A DNA stretch of 64,000 nt from Arthrobacter bambusae. GTDB lineage: Bacteria > Actinomycetota > Actinomycetes > Actinomycetales > Micrococcaceae. Location: NCBI RefSeq assembly GCF_022606295.1, contig NZ_JAHHZS010000020.1, forward strand, positions 1 through 64,000. Direction: 5' to 3'. The position numbers and the translations under genes were made by a program. Shown here in pieces: positions 51,620 through 60,362 of the stretch. How positions within the stretch are numbered: the stretch's first letter is position 1; each line of letters opens with the position of its first letter. The notes below the pieces were generated by a model that was not told the origin of the DNA, made no database searches, and saw only the letters and a list, made by a program, of their open reading frames with translations.

Positions 51620-52960
51620 CTAAGCGTCGCGCAGGGGTTCGTGTGCCCGGTCCTTGACCGTGCTCACGGCTGCAAGCGTGCCGAGGGCCGTGATGACCGC
51701 GTAGAAGGCCGGCATGTAGATGTTGCCAGTGCTGCTGATAAGCCAGGTCATCAGCAACGGAGCAGTTCCACCGAAGAGCGCGGAGGAAATGTTGTAGCCG
51801 AGGCCGTAGGCGGAGTACCGAACCCGGGTGGGGAACAGCTCAACGATCAGGATGTGGATGACGGCCGTGTGGCCCGCGAAGACGATGGCCATGATGGAGG
51901 CACCAAGGATGGCCAGGCCCATGTTGCCCGTTGCGATGAGGGCGTAGGACGGGATGCCCAGGATGGTCATGGCGATGGCGGAGCCGGCGATGACCTTCTT
52001 GCGGCCGATGCGGTCGGAGAGGGCGCCCATGAAAGGAATGGCGATGCAGATGACAACCAGGCTGCAGGCGGTGATGAACAGCGCCTCGCCGATGGTGAAG
52101 TTGAGCTGCTTGCCCTTGAGGAACGTGGGCATGTAAGAGAACAGGACGTAGTAGCCGGAGCCGTTCATGAGCGGGATGAAGAGGGCCAGAACCATGGCCC
52201 GGCGGTGCTCAGCGGACTGGAAGGCTTCCTTGAGCGGGTTCTTGGACAGGCCGCCCTCTTCCTTGAGCTTTGTGAAGTTGGGGGTGTCCGCGATGGCCTT
52301 GCGGATGTACCAACCGATGATGCCCATGGGAATGGCGACCAGGAACGGAATGCGCCATGCGAAGGAGCCGAAGCCACCGCCGTCGATCGCCGACTGGGTG
52401 AGCCAAGGAGACATGGAGAACGCCACGAGGGTGCCGGTGAGCAGTGCTGCGAACGACGCGATCTGTGCGTAGGAGGTGATGATGCCGCGCTTGCCTTCGG
52501 GGGCGTGTTCAGCGAGGAAGGTCATGGCGCCGGCGGCCTCGCCACCGACTGAGAAGCCTTGCAGGAGCCGCAGCAGGACCAGCAGGATGGGAGCTGCGAT
52601 GCCGATGGCCGCGTAGGTGGGCAGGATTCCGATACCTGCGGTGGCGACGCTGATCAGCAGAATGACGAAGACCAGTAGCTTTTGCCGGCCGATCCGGTCA
52701 CCCAAGTAGCCACAAACAACTGCGCCAAGGGGCCGGACGAAGAACGAGACTGCGTAGCCGGCGAACACGAACAACAGGGCGTTGTCCGGGTTGCCCGGGG
52801 CAAGGAACACCAAGGCAAGCGTTCCGGCCATGAAGGCGAAGATGCCGTTGTCATAGAGTTCCACGAAGATGCCAACGCAGCCTGCGGTGACAACCTTGCG
52901 CGTTTGACGGCCTGTGAGCCGTTCATGCTGCACTTGCGCAGCGTTGGTGTTTGCGGTCAT
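51620..52960 (-). CDS. MHS-family MFS transporter
   Basis: A 446-residue metabolite:H+ symporter family protein with 12 membrane helices. The MHS signatures include GYLGDRIGRQKLLVFVILL, LRLLQGFSVGGEAAGAM and VELFPTRVRYSAYGLGYN. It lies between pxpC and the SDR gene in one apparent operon, so a role as importer of 5-oxoproline or a related oxo- or carboxylic acid is the best inference. MHS members are often dicarboxylate or betaine importers. The start at 52960 gives a normal N-terminal tail. Confidence 0.9.
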   Translation of the reverse strand: MTANTNAAQVQHERLTGRQTRKVVTAGCVGIFVELYDNGIFAFMAGTLALVFLAPGNPDNALLFVFAGYAVSFFVRPLGAVVCGYLGDRIGRQKLLVFVILLISVATAGIGILPTYAAIGIAAPILLVLLRLLQGFSVGGEAAGAMTFLAEHAPEGKRGIITSYAQIASFAALLTGTLVAFSMSPWLTQSAIDGGGFGSFAWRIPFLVAIPMGIIGWYIRKAIADTPNFTKLKEEGGLSKNPLKEAFQSAEHRRAMVLALFIPLMNGSGYYVLFSYMPTFLKGKQLNFTIGEALFITACSLVVICIAIPFMGALSDRIGRKKVIAGSAIAMTILGIPSYALIATGNMGLAILGASIMAIVFAGHTAVIHILIVELFPTRVRYSAYGLGYNISSALFGGTAPLLMTWLISSTGNIYMPAFYAVITALGTLAAVSTVKDRAHEPLRDA

Positions 52961-53017
52961 GACATTTCCTTCTTGATGTTGAGCGTAGCAACGCCTATTG
53001 GTTTTGACGACAGGTTT

Positions 53018-54031
53018 TTAGCTGCATGCCGCAACCGGGAGGTCCTGCCACTGGGGTCGGCATCCAATGCCAAGTAGTCCGAAGACTGTGTTGACGGATT
53101 CGCGGAGGGTTTCAAGCTGCGCCCGCGAACGCCGGTGGGCGGAAGTTGCCTCCGCCACTGTTGTTTTCCTGAAGTGGACCTTGTCGCCCGGGCGGGCTTG
53201 CGCAAGGACGTCCAGGCCATTACTGGTAACCACTGCGAGGACTGGATAGCCGGCAGTGACGCCGCGTCCCCGATGCAGCACCAGCAACTCTTCCCGGGAA
53301 GGAACTTCGACGGCGCCTACCGGGACGCCGCGCGAAAGCACTTCACCGCTTGAGGTTCTTTCGGGGAGTTCGCCGCCGAGCCTCAGGCCGATGTGATTGC
53401 TCCGACCACTCACGGCGTATTCCGAGGTGAAGAGCAGCTCGGCGGAACCGCCGAATTCGGCGACATCCGGCCCATCAGTCACATCGACCATCAGTTGCTG
53501 CCCCATGCTCGGCCGTTCCAGGCCAAGCCGGAAGAGCGGAAGGTCGAAGTACGGTTGGCGAACAGGGCCCACGCTGCGGCGGGTCAGGAGTGTGGTTCCT
53601 TCCTTGAGCTGCAGGCCGAAGCCCACAACGGTGTCCGGAGCACAACTGCCCAACAGCATCGGCGCCTCCACGGAGCCGTGGATGGCCAGGTAGGCACGAA
53701 GGCCCCGGTTGATTCCCCGGATGGCCACCGTCTCGCCCGCGCGGACCGAAACCGGTTCCCACTGGGTGCAAGGACGCCCTCCGACGGTGAGCGTCAGCGG
53801 AGCGCCAGTGACTGCGATGAGGATGTCCGAGTTCGCTTTCATCCTGAAGTCGAGGGCCGTGATCTCCACCAGGGGATCGTTGTCCAGGTTGCCGGCCAGG
53901 ATGTTGGCGGCCCGGGCCGAGTACTGGTCCAGGGCCCCGTTCACGGGAAGTCCGAAGCGCGGTCCACGGAACCGGCCAAGGTCTGTGACCACGGCGTTCC
54001 CGGGTTGCTGGATGAAAATGTGCCCGCTCAT
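53018..54031 (-). CDS. pxpC: 5-Oxoprolinase subunit C
   Basis: A 337-residue protein of the biotin-dependent carboxyltransferase/KipA family that, together with PxpA and PxpB, hydrolyses 5-oxoproline to glutamate with ATP. Recognisable features are GHIFIQQPGNAVVTDLGRFR with PVNGALDQYSARAANIL and NHIGLRLGGELPERTSSGEV. No biotin-attachment site is present. It overlaps pxpB by 4 nt (ATGA) and is followed by the MHS transporter. Confidence 0.92.
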   Translation of the reverse strand: MSGHIFIQQPGNAVVTDLGRFRGPRFGLPVNGALDQYSARAANILAGNLDNDPLVEITALDFRMKANSDILIAVTGAPLTLTVGGRPCTQWEPVSVRAGETVAIRGINRGLRAYLAIHGSVEAPMLLGSCAPDTVVGFGLQLKEGTTLLTRRSVGPVRQPYFDLPLFRLGLERPSMGQQLMVDVTDGPDVAEFGGSAELLFTSEYAVSGRSNHIGLRLGGELPERTSSGEVLSRGVPVGAVEVPSREELLVLHRGRGVTAGYPVLAVVTSNGLDVLAQARPGDKVHFRKTTVAEATSAHRRSRAQLETLRESVNTVFGLLGIGCRPQWQDLPVAACS

Positions 54032-54750
54032 GGCCTTGGTTCCAGTTCCTGGCCGACGTAAGAGTCGAACTCTCCGGCCTCGATACTGCGGAAACGGAGA
54101 ATGTCGCCTGGCTTGTAAGGCACCAGTGGTTCGCGGCGAATATTAAGGACGGTCAAGGGAGTCTGACCGATCACGCACCAGCCACCGGGCGCTGACGCTG
54201 GTGCGATGACGGCTTGGCGTCCGGCCACAGCCACGGCTCCTGCCGGGACGCTGAGCCGGGGATCCTTGAGGCGCGGCACGGGCTTCGGGAACGCGGGGCC
54301 ATCCATCATCGGCGAGCCGGCCGGCGCGCCGAGGCAGCGGACGGTGTAGGTCTTTTCAGTGTGGAGCCGGATGACTTCTTCGGTGGAGATGCCCTGATAA
54401 GCGGCGACATTCTCCAGGTCGGGGCCGAATTCGCCGCCGTACACCACGGGAACATCAAACGCACGGGGTGCCGCTGCGCTGCCGTCTGACCGGCCCATTT
54501 CGAGGAGTCCCAGCTTCACGAACGCGCGCACCTGACGGGCAGACACCAGCACAGGGTCGAATTCCACGAGCACGGAGTCGTAGGTGGGTACCGCGCCGTG
54601 AAGTCCCTCGGCACCGCAGCTTTCCAGCCAGTCGGCAAGACGGTGGACCGTGAGCCAGTTGTCCTCGCTTGCTTCGGCAAGTGCGACGACGCGCAATGCG
54701 GAGTCTCCGGATTCGTAGATCTCGGTGGGAGCCGCCGTGAGAACGGACAT
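54028..54750 (-). CDS. pxpB: 5-Oxoprolinase subunit B
   Basis: A 240-residue KipI/allophanate-hydrolase-subunit-1-like protein, the second component of the prokaryotic 5-oxoprolinase. Segments such as VYGGEFGPDLENVAAYQGIS and YTVRCLGAPAGSPMMDG match the family. The ATG at 54750 is one nucleotide past the pxpA stop, and its end overlaps pxpC, so the three subunits are translated together. The frame to 54774 overlaps pxpA and is not used. Confidence 0.92.
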   Translation of the reverse strand: MSVLTAAPTEIYESGDSALRVVALAEASEDNWLTVHRLADWLESCGAEGLHGAVPTYDSVLVEFDPVLVSARQVRAFVKLGLLEMGRSDGSAAAPRAFDVPVVYGGEFGPDLENVAAYQGISTEEVIRLHTEKTYTVRCLGAPAGSPMMDGPAFPKPVPRLKDPRLSVPAGAVAVAGRQAVIAPASAPGGWCVIGQTPLTVLNIRREPLVPYKPGDILRFRSIEAGEFDSYVGQELEPRP

Positions 54751-54751
54751 G

Positions 54752-55540
54752 TCAGGCCGCCTTCCTCTTGGCATCCACGACTTCGGTCAACGGGGCGATG
54801 CGCACGCCTGCCGAAATGAGCTCCGAGCGGATGAGCCGGGCGAGCCCGACGGCGCCGGGGTTGTCTCCGTGAAGCAGGACAGTGTCCGTGGAGATGTCGA
54901 TGTCAGTGCCGTTCGCGCACCGGATCTTTCCTTCGCACACCATGCGCACGGTCCGCTCGACAATGGCCGAGGGGTCGTGCAGCACGGCGCCGGGCTGGCT
55001 GCGCGGGACCAGCGTCCCGTCTTCCTGGTAGGCGCGATCAACGATGCCCACGATGGCCACGTCGAGGCCGGCGGAACGTGCGGTCTTGGCCAACTCGCCC
55101 TCCTGCGCGACCACGATGAGTTCGTTGTCCACGCGGGCGGCCGCTTCGGCCACGGCCGCAGCGTAGTCCTCACGGACGGCGACGAGATTTCCCAGCCGGC
55201 CGTGCGGCGCAAGGTGGGTCACCTTGGTTCCATGGAAGGCGGCGAAGCCATTCAGGGCTCCCAACTGGTAGAGCACGTCCGCACGCACCTCGTTGGCAGT
55301 CAGGCCCATGTCCCGGCGCCCGAAACCACGCAGGTCGGGGAAGCTCGGATGGGCTCCGATACCCACTCCACGGCGAACGCATTCAGCGACGGTGGCGTCC
55401 ATGATGTCGGGATCGCCCGCGTGGAACCCGCAAGCGATATTGGCGCTTGAAACGATCTCCAGAAGATCGGTGTCGCTGCCTATGGTGTAGGCACCGAATC
55501 CCTCTCCAAGATCCGCTACAAGATCAATTATCGGATTCAC
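54752..55540 (-). CDS. pxpA: 5-Oxoprolinase subunit A
   Basis: A 262-residue LamB/YcsF-family protein, the metal-dependent catalytic subunit of 5-oxoprolinase. The N terminus has IDLVADLGEGFGAYTIGSD and NIACGFHAGDPDIMDATV with metal-site His and Asp; the GIGAHPSFPDLRGFGRR segment follows. The GTG at 55540 is selected because GGAAAGAG lies about 6-13 nt upstream; a 52-codon upstream frame is noncoding. First gene of the five-gene operon and divergent from LysR. Confidence 0.92.
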   Translation of the reverse strand: MNPIIDLVADLGEGFGAYTIGSDTDLLEIVSSANIACGFHAGDPDIMDATVAECVRRGVGIGAHPSFPDLRGFGRRDMGLTANEVRADVLYQLGALNGFAAFHGTKVTHLAPHGRLGNLVAVREDYAAAVAEAAARVDNELIVVAQEGELAKTARSAGLDVAIVGIVDRAYQEDGTLVPRSQPGAVLHDPSAIVERTVRMVCEGKIRCANGTDIDISTDTVLLHGDNPGAVGLARLIRSELISAGVRIAPLTEVVDAKRKAA

Positions 55541-56077
55541 GTGGTTCTCTTTCCGTGGTTCTGCATTGGGCCGGTAATTCCATACGAGCGGGTGGAATAT
55601 CGGAAGAATTGAGCTGCCCGCCCGATTGGAAGTGTTTAGCTGAAATTCTTCAATCAGAGGTACTGCGGTAATTCTTTGGTGATAGAAGTCTCGCACCCAA
55701 GAAGTTCGGGCACAAAGACCTATTCGCTATCACGGGATAGCCTCCGGTTATGACCTACGGCACACCTGTCGCCGGCAGGGACCGCTTGCCGCCGCGGGCG
55801 GTGGGCGATATGCCCGAAAGTCTCATAGGGTGCTCTTTACGTGACGATCGATTTGCGGGGCAGCGCGCCAAGTGCGTCTATATTTGGGTATCGGGACAAT
55901 TCGGTTGATGGGGAGTCAACGAACTGCCAAGTAATGCTTGGGGAACGCCACCATGGGGATGTGGGTCTCAAATTTAGTAGCTGAGAGACAGGTCACACAA
56001 AGACGGATTGTGTGTCCCTACATAGAATTTCCTTATGGCATCCTGGCCCCAATGAGGGCTTGGAGGAAGGCAGACCC
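55541..56077. promoter_or_regulatory. Divergent regulatory region between pxpA and lysR
   Basis: Two inverted repeats are visible: GCTATC-N4-GATAGC (55726-55741) and CACACAA-N7-TTGTGTG (55994-56014), the latter of the size seen for LysR operators and placed just upstream of lysR. No gene is supported in this 540-bp spacer. Confidence 0.5.
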
Positions 56078-57010
56078 ATGGACACGCGGAAGCTCTCGTA
56101 TTTTGTAAAGATCGTCGATTCGGGGAGCATCACCAAGGCGGCCGCTGCGCTCCATGTCGCCCAGCCTGCCCTCAGCCAGCAGGTGTCGGCGCTGGAAAGC
56201 GATTTGAAGCAGCGACTCCTGATCCGCAGTAAGCAAGGAGTCGAGCCAACCGCCGCGGGACACACCCTCTATCGCCACGCCCAGACCATCCTGCGGCTCG
56301 TGGAACAAGCCAGGCTGGACGTGGCGGCATCCGGGGCGGCGCCGTCGGGCAGGGTGTCCATCGCTATCGCGCCGTACAGCATGGCTTCCAGCCTGACACC
56401 GCAGATCATCCGCGAGGTCGGCCGGCGATACCCGGACATCGTGGTCCACCTGACCGAGATCTTCGGCGGGGTGCTGAGCGAGGCAATCAAGAACGGCCGC
56501 CTCGACATGGCCCTGATCTACGAGCCGGGCAAGATCCGTGGAGTGCAGTTCACCACCATGATTGTGGAAGACCTGCACCTGGTGACCCATGAAGACGTCG
56601 ATGTGGCGCAGGGACGCTCTACTGTCACTCTTGAAGAAGCCAGCACCCTTGGACTATTCCTCCCCGAAAAGAACCACACCTTGCGCCAGATCATCGAGAA
56701 GGGTCTGGCCGATCAAGGCTTGCCGCTGCGGCTCGTAGGAGAAGTGGAGTCGGTTCCCTCCCTGGTCCGGCTCATCCGCGCAAACCTCGGGGCCACCGTG
56801 CTTCCCAAATCCGCCGCTGATGCGCTCTTCCCCGAGGAGAACTTCAAGGTCCTGCGGATCGTCGAACCGGCCCTGCAGAGCAAGATTGCCCTGTGCACCC
56901 CCGACCATGAGCCGCTGTCCGAAGCCGCCTCTGCCGTGCTCATCCTGGTCAAGGAGATGCTGCAGCAGCAGCTGATCAACAAGTACGCGGCCGATCCATC
57001 CGGGGCTTGA
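56078..57010 (+). CDS. LysR-type transcriptional regulator
   Basis: A 310-residue LTTR. The N-terminal helix-turn-helix reads GSITKAAAALHVAQPALSQQ VSALESDL, with the typical AQPALSQQ recognition helix, and the co-inducer domain begins near residue 95 (GRVSIAIAPYSMASSL). It resembles Nac/CynR-like members. The ATG at 56078 has GGAGGAAGG upstream; an extended frame begins at 56012 and is rejected. It faces the pxpABC-MHS-SDR operon, so it most likely activates 5-oxoproline use. The inducer is unknown. Confidence 0.93.
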   Translation: MDTRKLSYFVKIVDSGSITKAAAALHVAQPALSQQVSALESDLKQRLLIRSKQGVEPTAAGHTLYRHAQTILRLVEQARLDVAASGAAPSGRVSIAIAPYSMASSLTPQIIREVGRRYPDIVVHLTEIFGGVLSEAIKNGRLDMALIYEPGKIRGVQFTTMIVEDLHLVTHEDVDVAQGRSTVTLEEASTLGLFLPEKNHTLRQIIEKGLADQGLPLRLVGEVESVPSLVRLIRANLGATVLPKSAADALFPEENFKVLRIVEPALQSKIALCTPDHEPLSEAASAVLILVKEMLQQQLINKYAADPSGA

Positions 57011-57144
57011 TCCATCCATAACATTGCCTTATCCGGACAGACATCTTTGGTCTTATTCACGGGCATTTTTATTTCCTAATATCGAATTAGCAAGCAATTC
57101 GAAAGCGGTTCGCGGATTCCGTGAGCCCAATCAAAGGAACAGCG

Positions 57145-57366
57145 GTGAAAAAGATCAGCCAGACCCGGTGGGCTTCGAATCCAACCCTCGGAACGATCAG
57201 CGCACGGACCGGATTCCACTGCCCAAGGAATGGTTTCTGGCGTCCCTTGGGCGGGGTGGGCGAACCCCTCTTCGTCTTCGAAGGAAGCCTCATGCCGGCT
57301 CACGCCGGACACAGCATCGAGTGGCACCTGGTCGACGCCCGGCCAGGACACCCCGGACTGGACTGA
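57145..57366 (+). CDS. Small protein, 73 residues, unknown function
   Basis: A short protein starting with GTG at 57145, with AAAGGA about 6 nt upstream. The C-terminal half CPRNGFWRPLGG then EGSLMPAHAG and SIEWHLVD resembles small proteins of proteobacteria with a CPxxGxWRP...GSLMP...W-L-V pattern, but the family has no known role. The single Cys and the aromatic residues could form a small metal- or ligand-binding fold. It lies between lysR (same strand) and the convergent RraA-like gene and is followed by a cluster of hairpins. Confidence 0.65.
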   Translation: MKKISQTRWASNPTLGTISARTGFHCPRNGFWRPLGGVGEPLFVFEGSLMPAHAGHSIEWHLVDARPGHPGLD

Positions 57367-57381
57367 CCCGGCTTTCCACCC

Positions 57382-57466
57382 AAGGCGCCTTGCCCCAGGC
57401 AGGGCGCCTTCTGCGTGCCCGGAATCGGGCACGCAAATGGCCGGCCACCGCATCCGGTGACCGGCC
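57382..57466. terminator. Three-hairpin bidirectional terminator cluster
   Basis: Three stems follow each other: AAGGCGCC/GGCGCCTT (57382-57410), TGCGTGCCCG/CGGGCACGCA with loop GAAT (57412-57435) and GGCCGGCCACCG/CGGTGACCGGCC-like (57439-57466, one mismatch). They separate convergent genes. Confidence 0.75.
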
Positions 57467-57478
57467 TGAGCGTGCCAA

Positions 57479-58153
57479 TCAGTCTTCGACCAGGAGCCCC
57501 TTTGCCTTCAGCTTTTCCGTCAGCCCGCACAACTCAATGGTGGTGCCTCCGGCGTGGTAGGCCTTGATGAGCTCGCGTTCGGCGTCGTCCCGGGCCTGGG
57601 AGAGCGCGATGACCTCCTCGGCTTCCTCACGGCGCACCACTACGACGCCGTCAGCGTCACCGCGGAGGATGTCGCCCGGGTAGATGATTTCATCACCGAA
57701 AACGAGGGGGTGGTTGATCGGCCCAAGGGTTTCCTTGACCGTGCCTTTGATGCAGACGCTGCCTGAGAACACCGGGAGGCCCAGTTCGATGAGGTCCTGG
57801 GTGTCACGCACACCGGAATCCGTCACCATGGCCGCGATCCCCTTGGCCTTCATGGCGTTGCCCAAGACGTCGCCGAAGGTTCCGGCGTCGGAGAATTCCT
57901 GCGCACCGACCAGGACCACATCGCCGGCCTGGGCGTAGTGGATGGCGACCTGCAGCATGAGGTTGTCCTGCGGTGCGCAGGCCACGGTCACGGCCGGCCC
58001 GCAGAAGGACATGGAGCGGTCGATCGGCTTGATCTTCGAGCTCAAGGCGCCGCGGCGGCCCTGGGCTTCGTGGATGGTCGCGGAGGAGAACGCCGCGAGG
58101 CGGCTGACGACGTCGGCGTCCGGCCTCTGGAACTTTGTCTTGACGTGGATCAT
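57479..58153 (-). CDS. RraA-like 4-hydroxy-2-oxo acid aldolase
   Basis: A 224-residue protein of the RraA/HMG-aldolase fold, longer than RraA proper. Its motifs are FSSATIHEAQGRRGALSSKI, AGDVVLVGAQEFSDAGTFGD and AAMVTDSGVRDTQDLIELGL, with the GxRD loop that binds metal. This branch includes 4-carboxy-4-hydroxy-2-oxoadipate/4-hydroxy-4-methyl-2-oxoglutarate aldolases and oxaloacetate decarboxylases. It follows an aspartate aminotransferase-like gene by 44 bp on the same strand, so transamination to a 2-oxo acid and subsequent cleavage or decarboxylation is inferred. The start at 58153 is the conserved Met; a longer frame is not supported. Confidence 0.85.
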   Translation of the reverse strand: MIHVKTKFQRPDADVVSRLAAFSSATIHEAQGRRGALSSKIKPIDRSMSFCGPAVTVACAPQDNLMLQVAIHYAQAGDVVLVGAQEFSDAGTFGDVLGNAMKAKGIAAMVTDSGVRDTQDLIELGLPVFSGSVCIKGTVKETLGPINHPLVFGDEIIYPGDILRGDADGVVVVRREEAEEVIALSQARDDAERELIKAYHAGGTTIELCGLTEKLKAKGLLVED

Positions 58154-58197
58154 TTCCTGAATCTTTCTCTTGGCTGGCTCTGGGGTGCCTGTAGGGC

Positions 58198-59406
58198 TTA
58201 GTTGAGGGCGCTGACTGCCTTGTGGATCGAGTCCACGCCGGCGTTGATGGTCTCCAGCGATGTGGCGAAGGAGATCCGGAAGTAAGGGCCAAGGCCATAC
58301 GCCGAGCCCTGGATGACGGCGACCGCGGCCGCGTTGAGGAGGTACATCGTGAAGTCCTGGTCGTTCTCGATGACCGTGCCGTCCGGAGCTGTCTTGCCGA
58401 TGACGCCGCTGCAGTTCACGTAGGCGTAGAAGGCGCCCTCGGCGGGCGCAACGGAAAGTCCCTCGATGGCGTTGAGGCCTTCGACGGCGACATCCCGGCG
58501 CTTGCGGTACACCTCCACGCTGTCCCGGACGAACGACTGGTCCCCGTTCAGCGCGGCTGCCGCCGCTGCTTGGCTGACCGACGACGGGCAGGAGGAGGTC
58601 TGCGACTGCAGCTTGTTCATCGCTGCGATCAAAGGCGCCGGACCCACACCGTAGCCAAGGCGCCAACCGGTCATGGCATAGGCCTTGGAGACGCCGTTGA
58701 CCAGGAGGATGCGGTCGCGGAGGGACGGAACGGCAGTGACGAGGCTCGTCACCCGGCCGTCCCCGAAGTGGATTTCGTCATAGATCTCATCGGTGAGGAC
58801 GTAGACGTTCGGGAATTCCTCAAGGACGGAGCCGAGCGCCTGCAGTTCTTCGCGTGAGTACACCGCGCCCGTCGGGTTGGACGGAGCGTTGAGGATGAGC
58901 CACTTGGTCTTGGCAGTGATGGCTTCGCGGAGGACGCCCGGGGTGAGTTTGAAGCCGGTGTCTTCTCCGCAAGCGACGATCACGGGCGTGCCGTCGTTGG
59001 CGAGGACCATGTCCGGGTACGACACCCAGTACGGTGCCGGGACGATGACCTCGTCGCCGTCGTTGAGCGATGCCATGAGCGCAACGTAGATGACTTGCTT
59101 GGCGCCGCCGCCGATGGTCAGCTGGTTCGCTGCGTAATGCACGCCGGTGTGGCTTTCAATCCGACGGAGGATGGCGGCCTGCAGCTCGGGCGTCCCAGTC
59201 ACCGAGGTGTATTTGGTCTGGCCGGCGTTGATCGCTTCGATAGCGGCCGCCTTGATGTGGTCAGGGGTGTCGAAGTCCGGCTCGCCGACGGTCAGGTCGA
59301 TGATCGGGATGCCTTCGGCTCGTAGTTCACGGACGCGGGCGGCGGCCGCAACGCTCGCTGAGGACTTGATGCGTGTGACCCTCGACGCCGGCAGGTACTC
59401 GGACAT
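58198..59406 (-). CDS. PLP-dependent aspartate-type aminotransferase
   Basis: A class I aminotransferase of 402 residues. Motifs: LTVGEPDFDTPDHIK, KYTSVTGTPELQ, ILNAPSNPTGAVYS, YDEIHFGDGR and LVNGVSKAYAMTGWRLGYG with PLP Lys, all of the AspAT Ib type. GGAGAAG precedes the ATG. It is the first gene of an operon with the RraA-like aldolase gene. A 2-amino acid to 2-oxo acid conversion whose product is split by the aldolase is a plausible but unproven pathway. Confidence 0.93.
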   Translation of the reverse strand: MSEYLPASRVTRIKSSASVAAAARVRELRAEGIPIIDLTVGEPDFDTPDHIKAAAIEAINAGQTKYTSVTGTPELQAAILRRIESHTGVHYAANQLTIGGGAKQVIYVALMASLNDGDEVIVPAPYWVSYPDMVLANDGTPVIVACGEDTGFKLTPGVLREAITAKTKWLILNAPSNPTGAVYSREELQALGSVLEEFPNVYVLTDEIYDEIHFGDGRVTSLVTAVPSLRDRILLVNGVSKAYAMTGWRLGYGVGPAPLIAAMNKLQSQTSSCPSSVSQAAAAAALNGDQSFVRDSVEVYRKRRDVAVEGLNAIEGLSVAPAEGAFYAYVNCSGVIGKTAPDGTVIENDQDFTMYLLNAAAVAVIQGSAYGLGPYFRISFATSLETINAGVDSIHKAVSALN

Positions 59407-59713
59407 TTGTCTTCTCCAGAATCGTGAAACTCAGGATTCGGGTGTCGAATCCCCAATTTCGAGACTAGGCACTGCCGGGCGCCGTGGATAAGACCTAATG
59501 TGCGTGGATCAATAAGAGAGTCTTATGACCCCCTGTCCCGTATGGGAATTCCACGCACCATTCGGGAATTTTGTGTCCCATATGGGGAATCTTCTATGCA
59601 CTTTCCTTATGGGTTCACGCGGTATTGGTATTTCCGCAGCCCTGCGAACGGGGCCTAGATTCTTCAGATCAGGGAAGCCGTGATCCATCGGGACCGGGTC
59701 GGAAAGGGAGTAC
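59407..59713. promoter_or_regulatory. Divergent regulatory region with repeated operators
   Basis: TGTCCCGTATGGGAATT (59534-59550) and TGTCCCATATGGGGAAT (59574-59590) are near-identical boxes, each centred on CCC-RTAT-GGG, spaced 40 bp apart. ATAAGA-GAG-TCTTAT (59512-59526) is a further inverted repeat. They probably control the aminotransferase operon and/or the gene at 59714. Confidence 0.6.
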
Positions 59714-60250
59714 ATGCAAGCTCAACCAGGGTCCACTCCCCGCCGCTCGACAACCGGCAGGTACACCTACCGCGCCAAGGCGCCAGTGGAGCGTGAAGAC
59801 CGCGCGCCGGCCACCGGTGAACACAACAAGCTCATCCATTCGCTCACAGCCCATAAGCAACTCCTATCTCAAGCGACAAGCGCCATCCGGGCATTGACCG
59901 CTGCCCGGAACGAGATGATCGCCCAGGCCCTTGAAGACGGGCTCACCTTGGCCACAATTTCCGCGCTGACCGGGGAAAATATTCGGGCCGTCCGAACTAT
60001 CGGTTTGGCTTATGACGACCTTCACCCGAGCGAGCTTCCGCGAGGCGCGCACGTGGATGGCCTGAAGGCGAAAAGCGAGCAACTCAAAGCAGCCGAAAGG
60101 CACCGCGACCAGATCGTTAATCAGCGGGAAGCGTTGATTGTCACTGCGCTCCGCACCCAAGCTTGCGATGAACTTGAACTTGCTTCGCTGACCGGCCTCA
60201 CGCCCGACCATATCCGCAGGTCAACGCGGGGCATCGCGCGCTCCGCCTAG
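59714..60250 (+). CDS. Putative DNA-binding protein with duplicated helix-turn-helix
   Basis: A 178-residue cytosolic protein of unknown family. After a basic N-terminal tail (about 1-35) there are two related units: NEMIAQALEDGLTLATISAL-TGENIRAVRTIG (about 66-97) and EALIVTALRTQACDELELAS-LTGLTPDHIRRST (about 138-172). Both look like sigma-4/HTH-type helical pairs with L-TG turns, suggesting internal duplication and DNA or RNA binding. GGGAG lies about 5 nt upstream of the ATG. It is convergent with the 145-residue orphan across a 66-bp palindrome. No enzyme function is visible. Confidence 0.65.
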   Translation: MQAQPGSTPRRSTTGRYTYRAKAPVEREDRAPATGEHNKLIHSLTAHKQLLSQATSAIRALTAARNEMIAQALEDGLTLATISALTGENIRAVRTIGLAYDDLHPSELPRGAHVDGLKAKSEQLKAAERHRDQIVNQREALIVTALRTQACDELELASLTGLTPDHIRRSTRGIARSA

Positions 60251-60282
60251 CTTCCACGGGCCAGCCCAGACGGCGCCCCTAA

Positions 60283-60348
60283 CCCAACTGACTGACAGTT
60301 GTTGTCGTTATGAGGCGTCAAAACGACAACAACTGCGAGTTAGTTGGG
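60283..60348. repeat. 66-bp palindromic intergenic repeat, copy 2
   Basis: Arms of 27 bp surround a 12-nt loop, with inner 13-bp CAGTTGTTGTCGTT-type complementarity intact. Located between two convergent genes, as for copy 1. Confidence 0.85.
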
Positions 60349-60362
60349 AGTGCTTACTTCGT

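Noticed and set aside
57160..57200. tRNA-like TTCGAATCC segment
   Set aside because: It resembles a T-loop but no acceptor, D or anticodon stems form around it and it lies in a coding frame.
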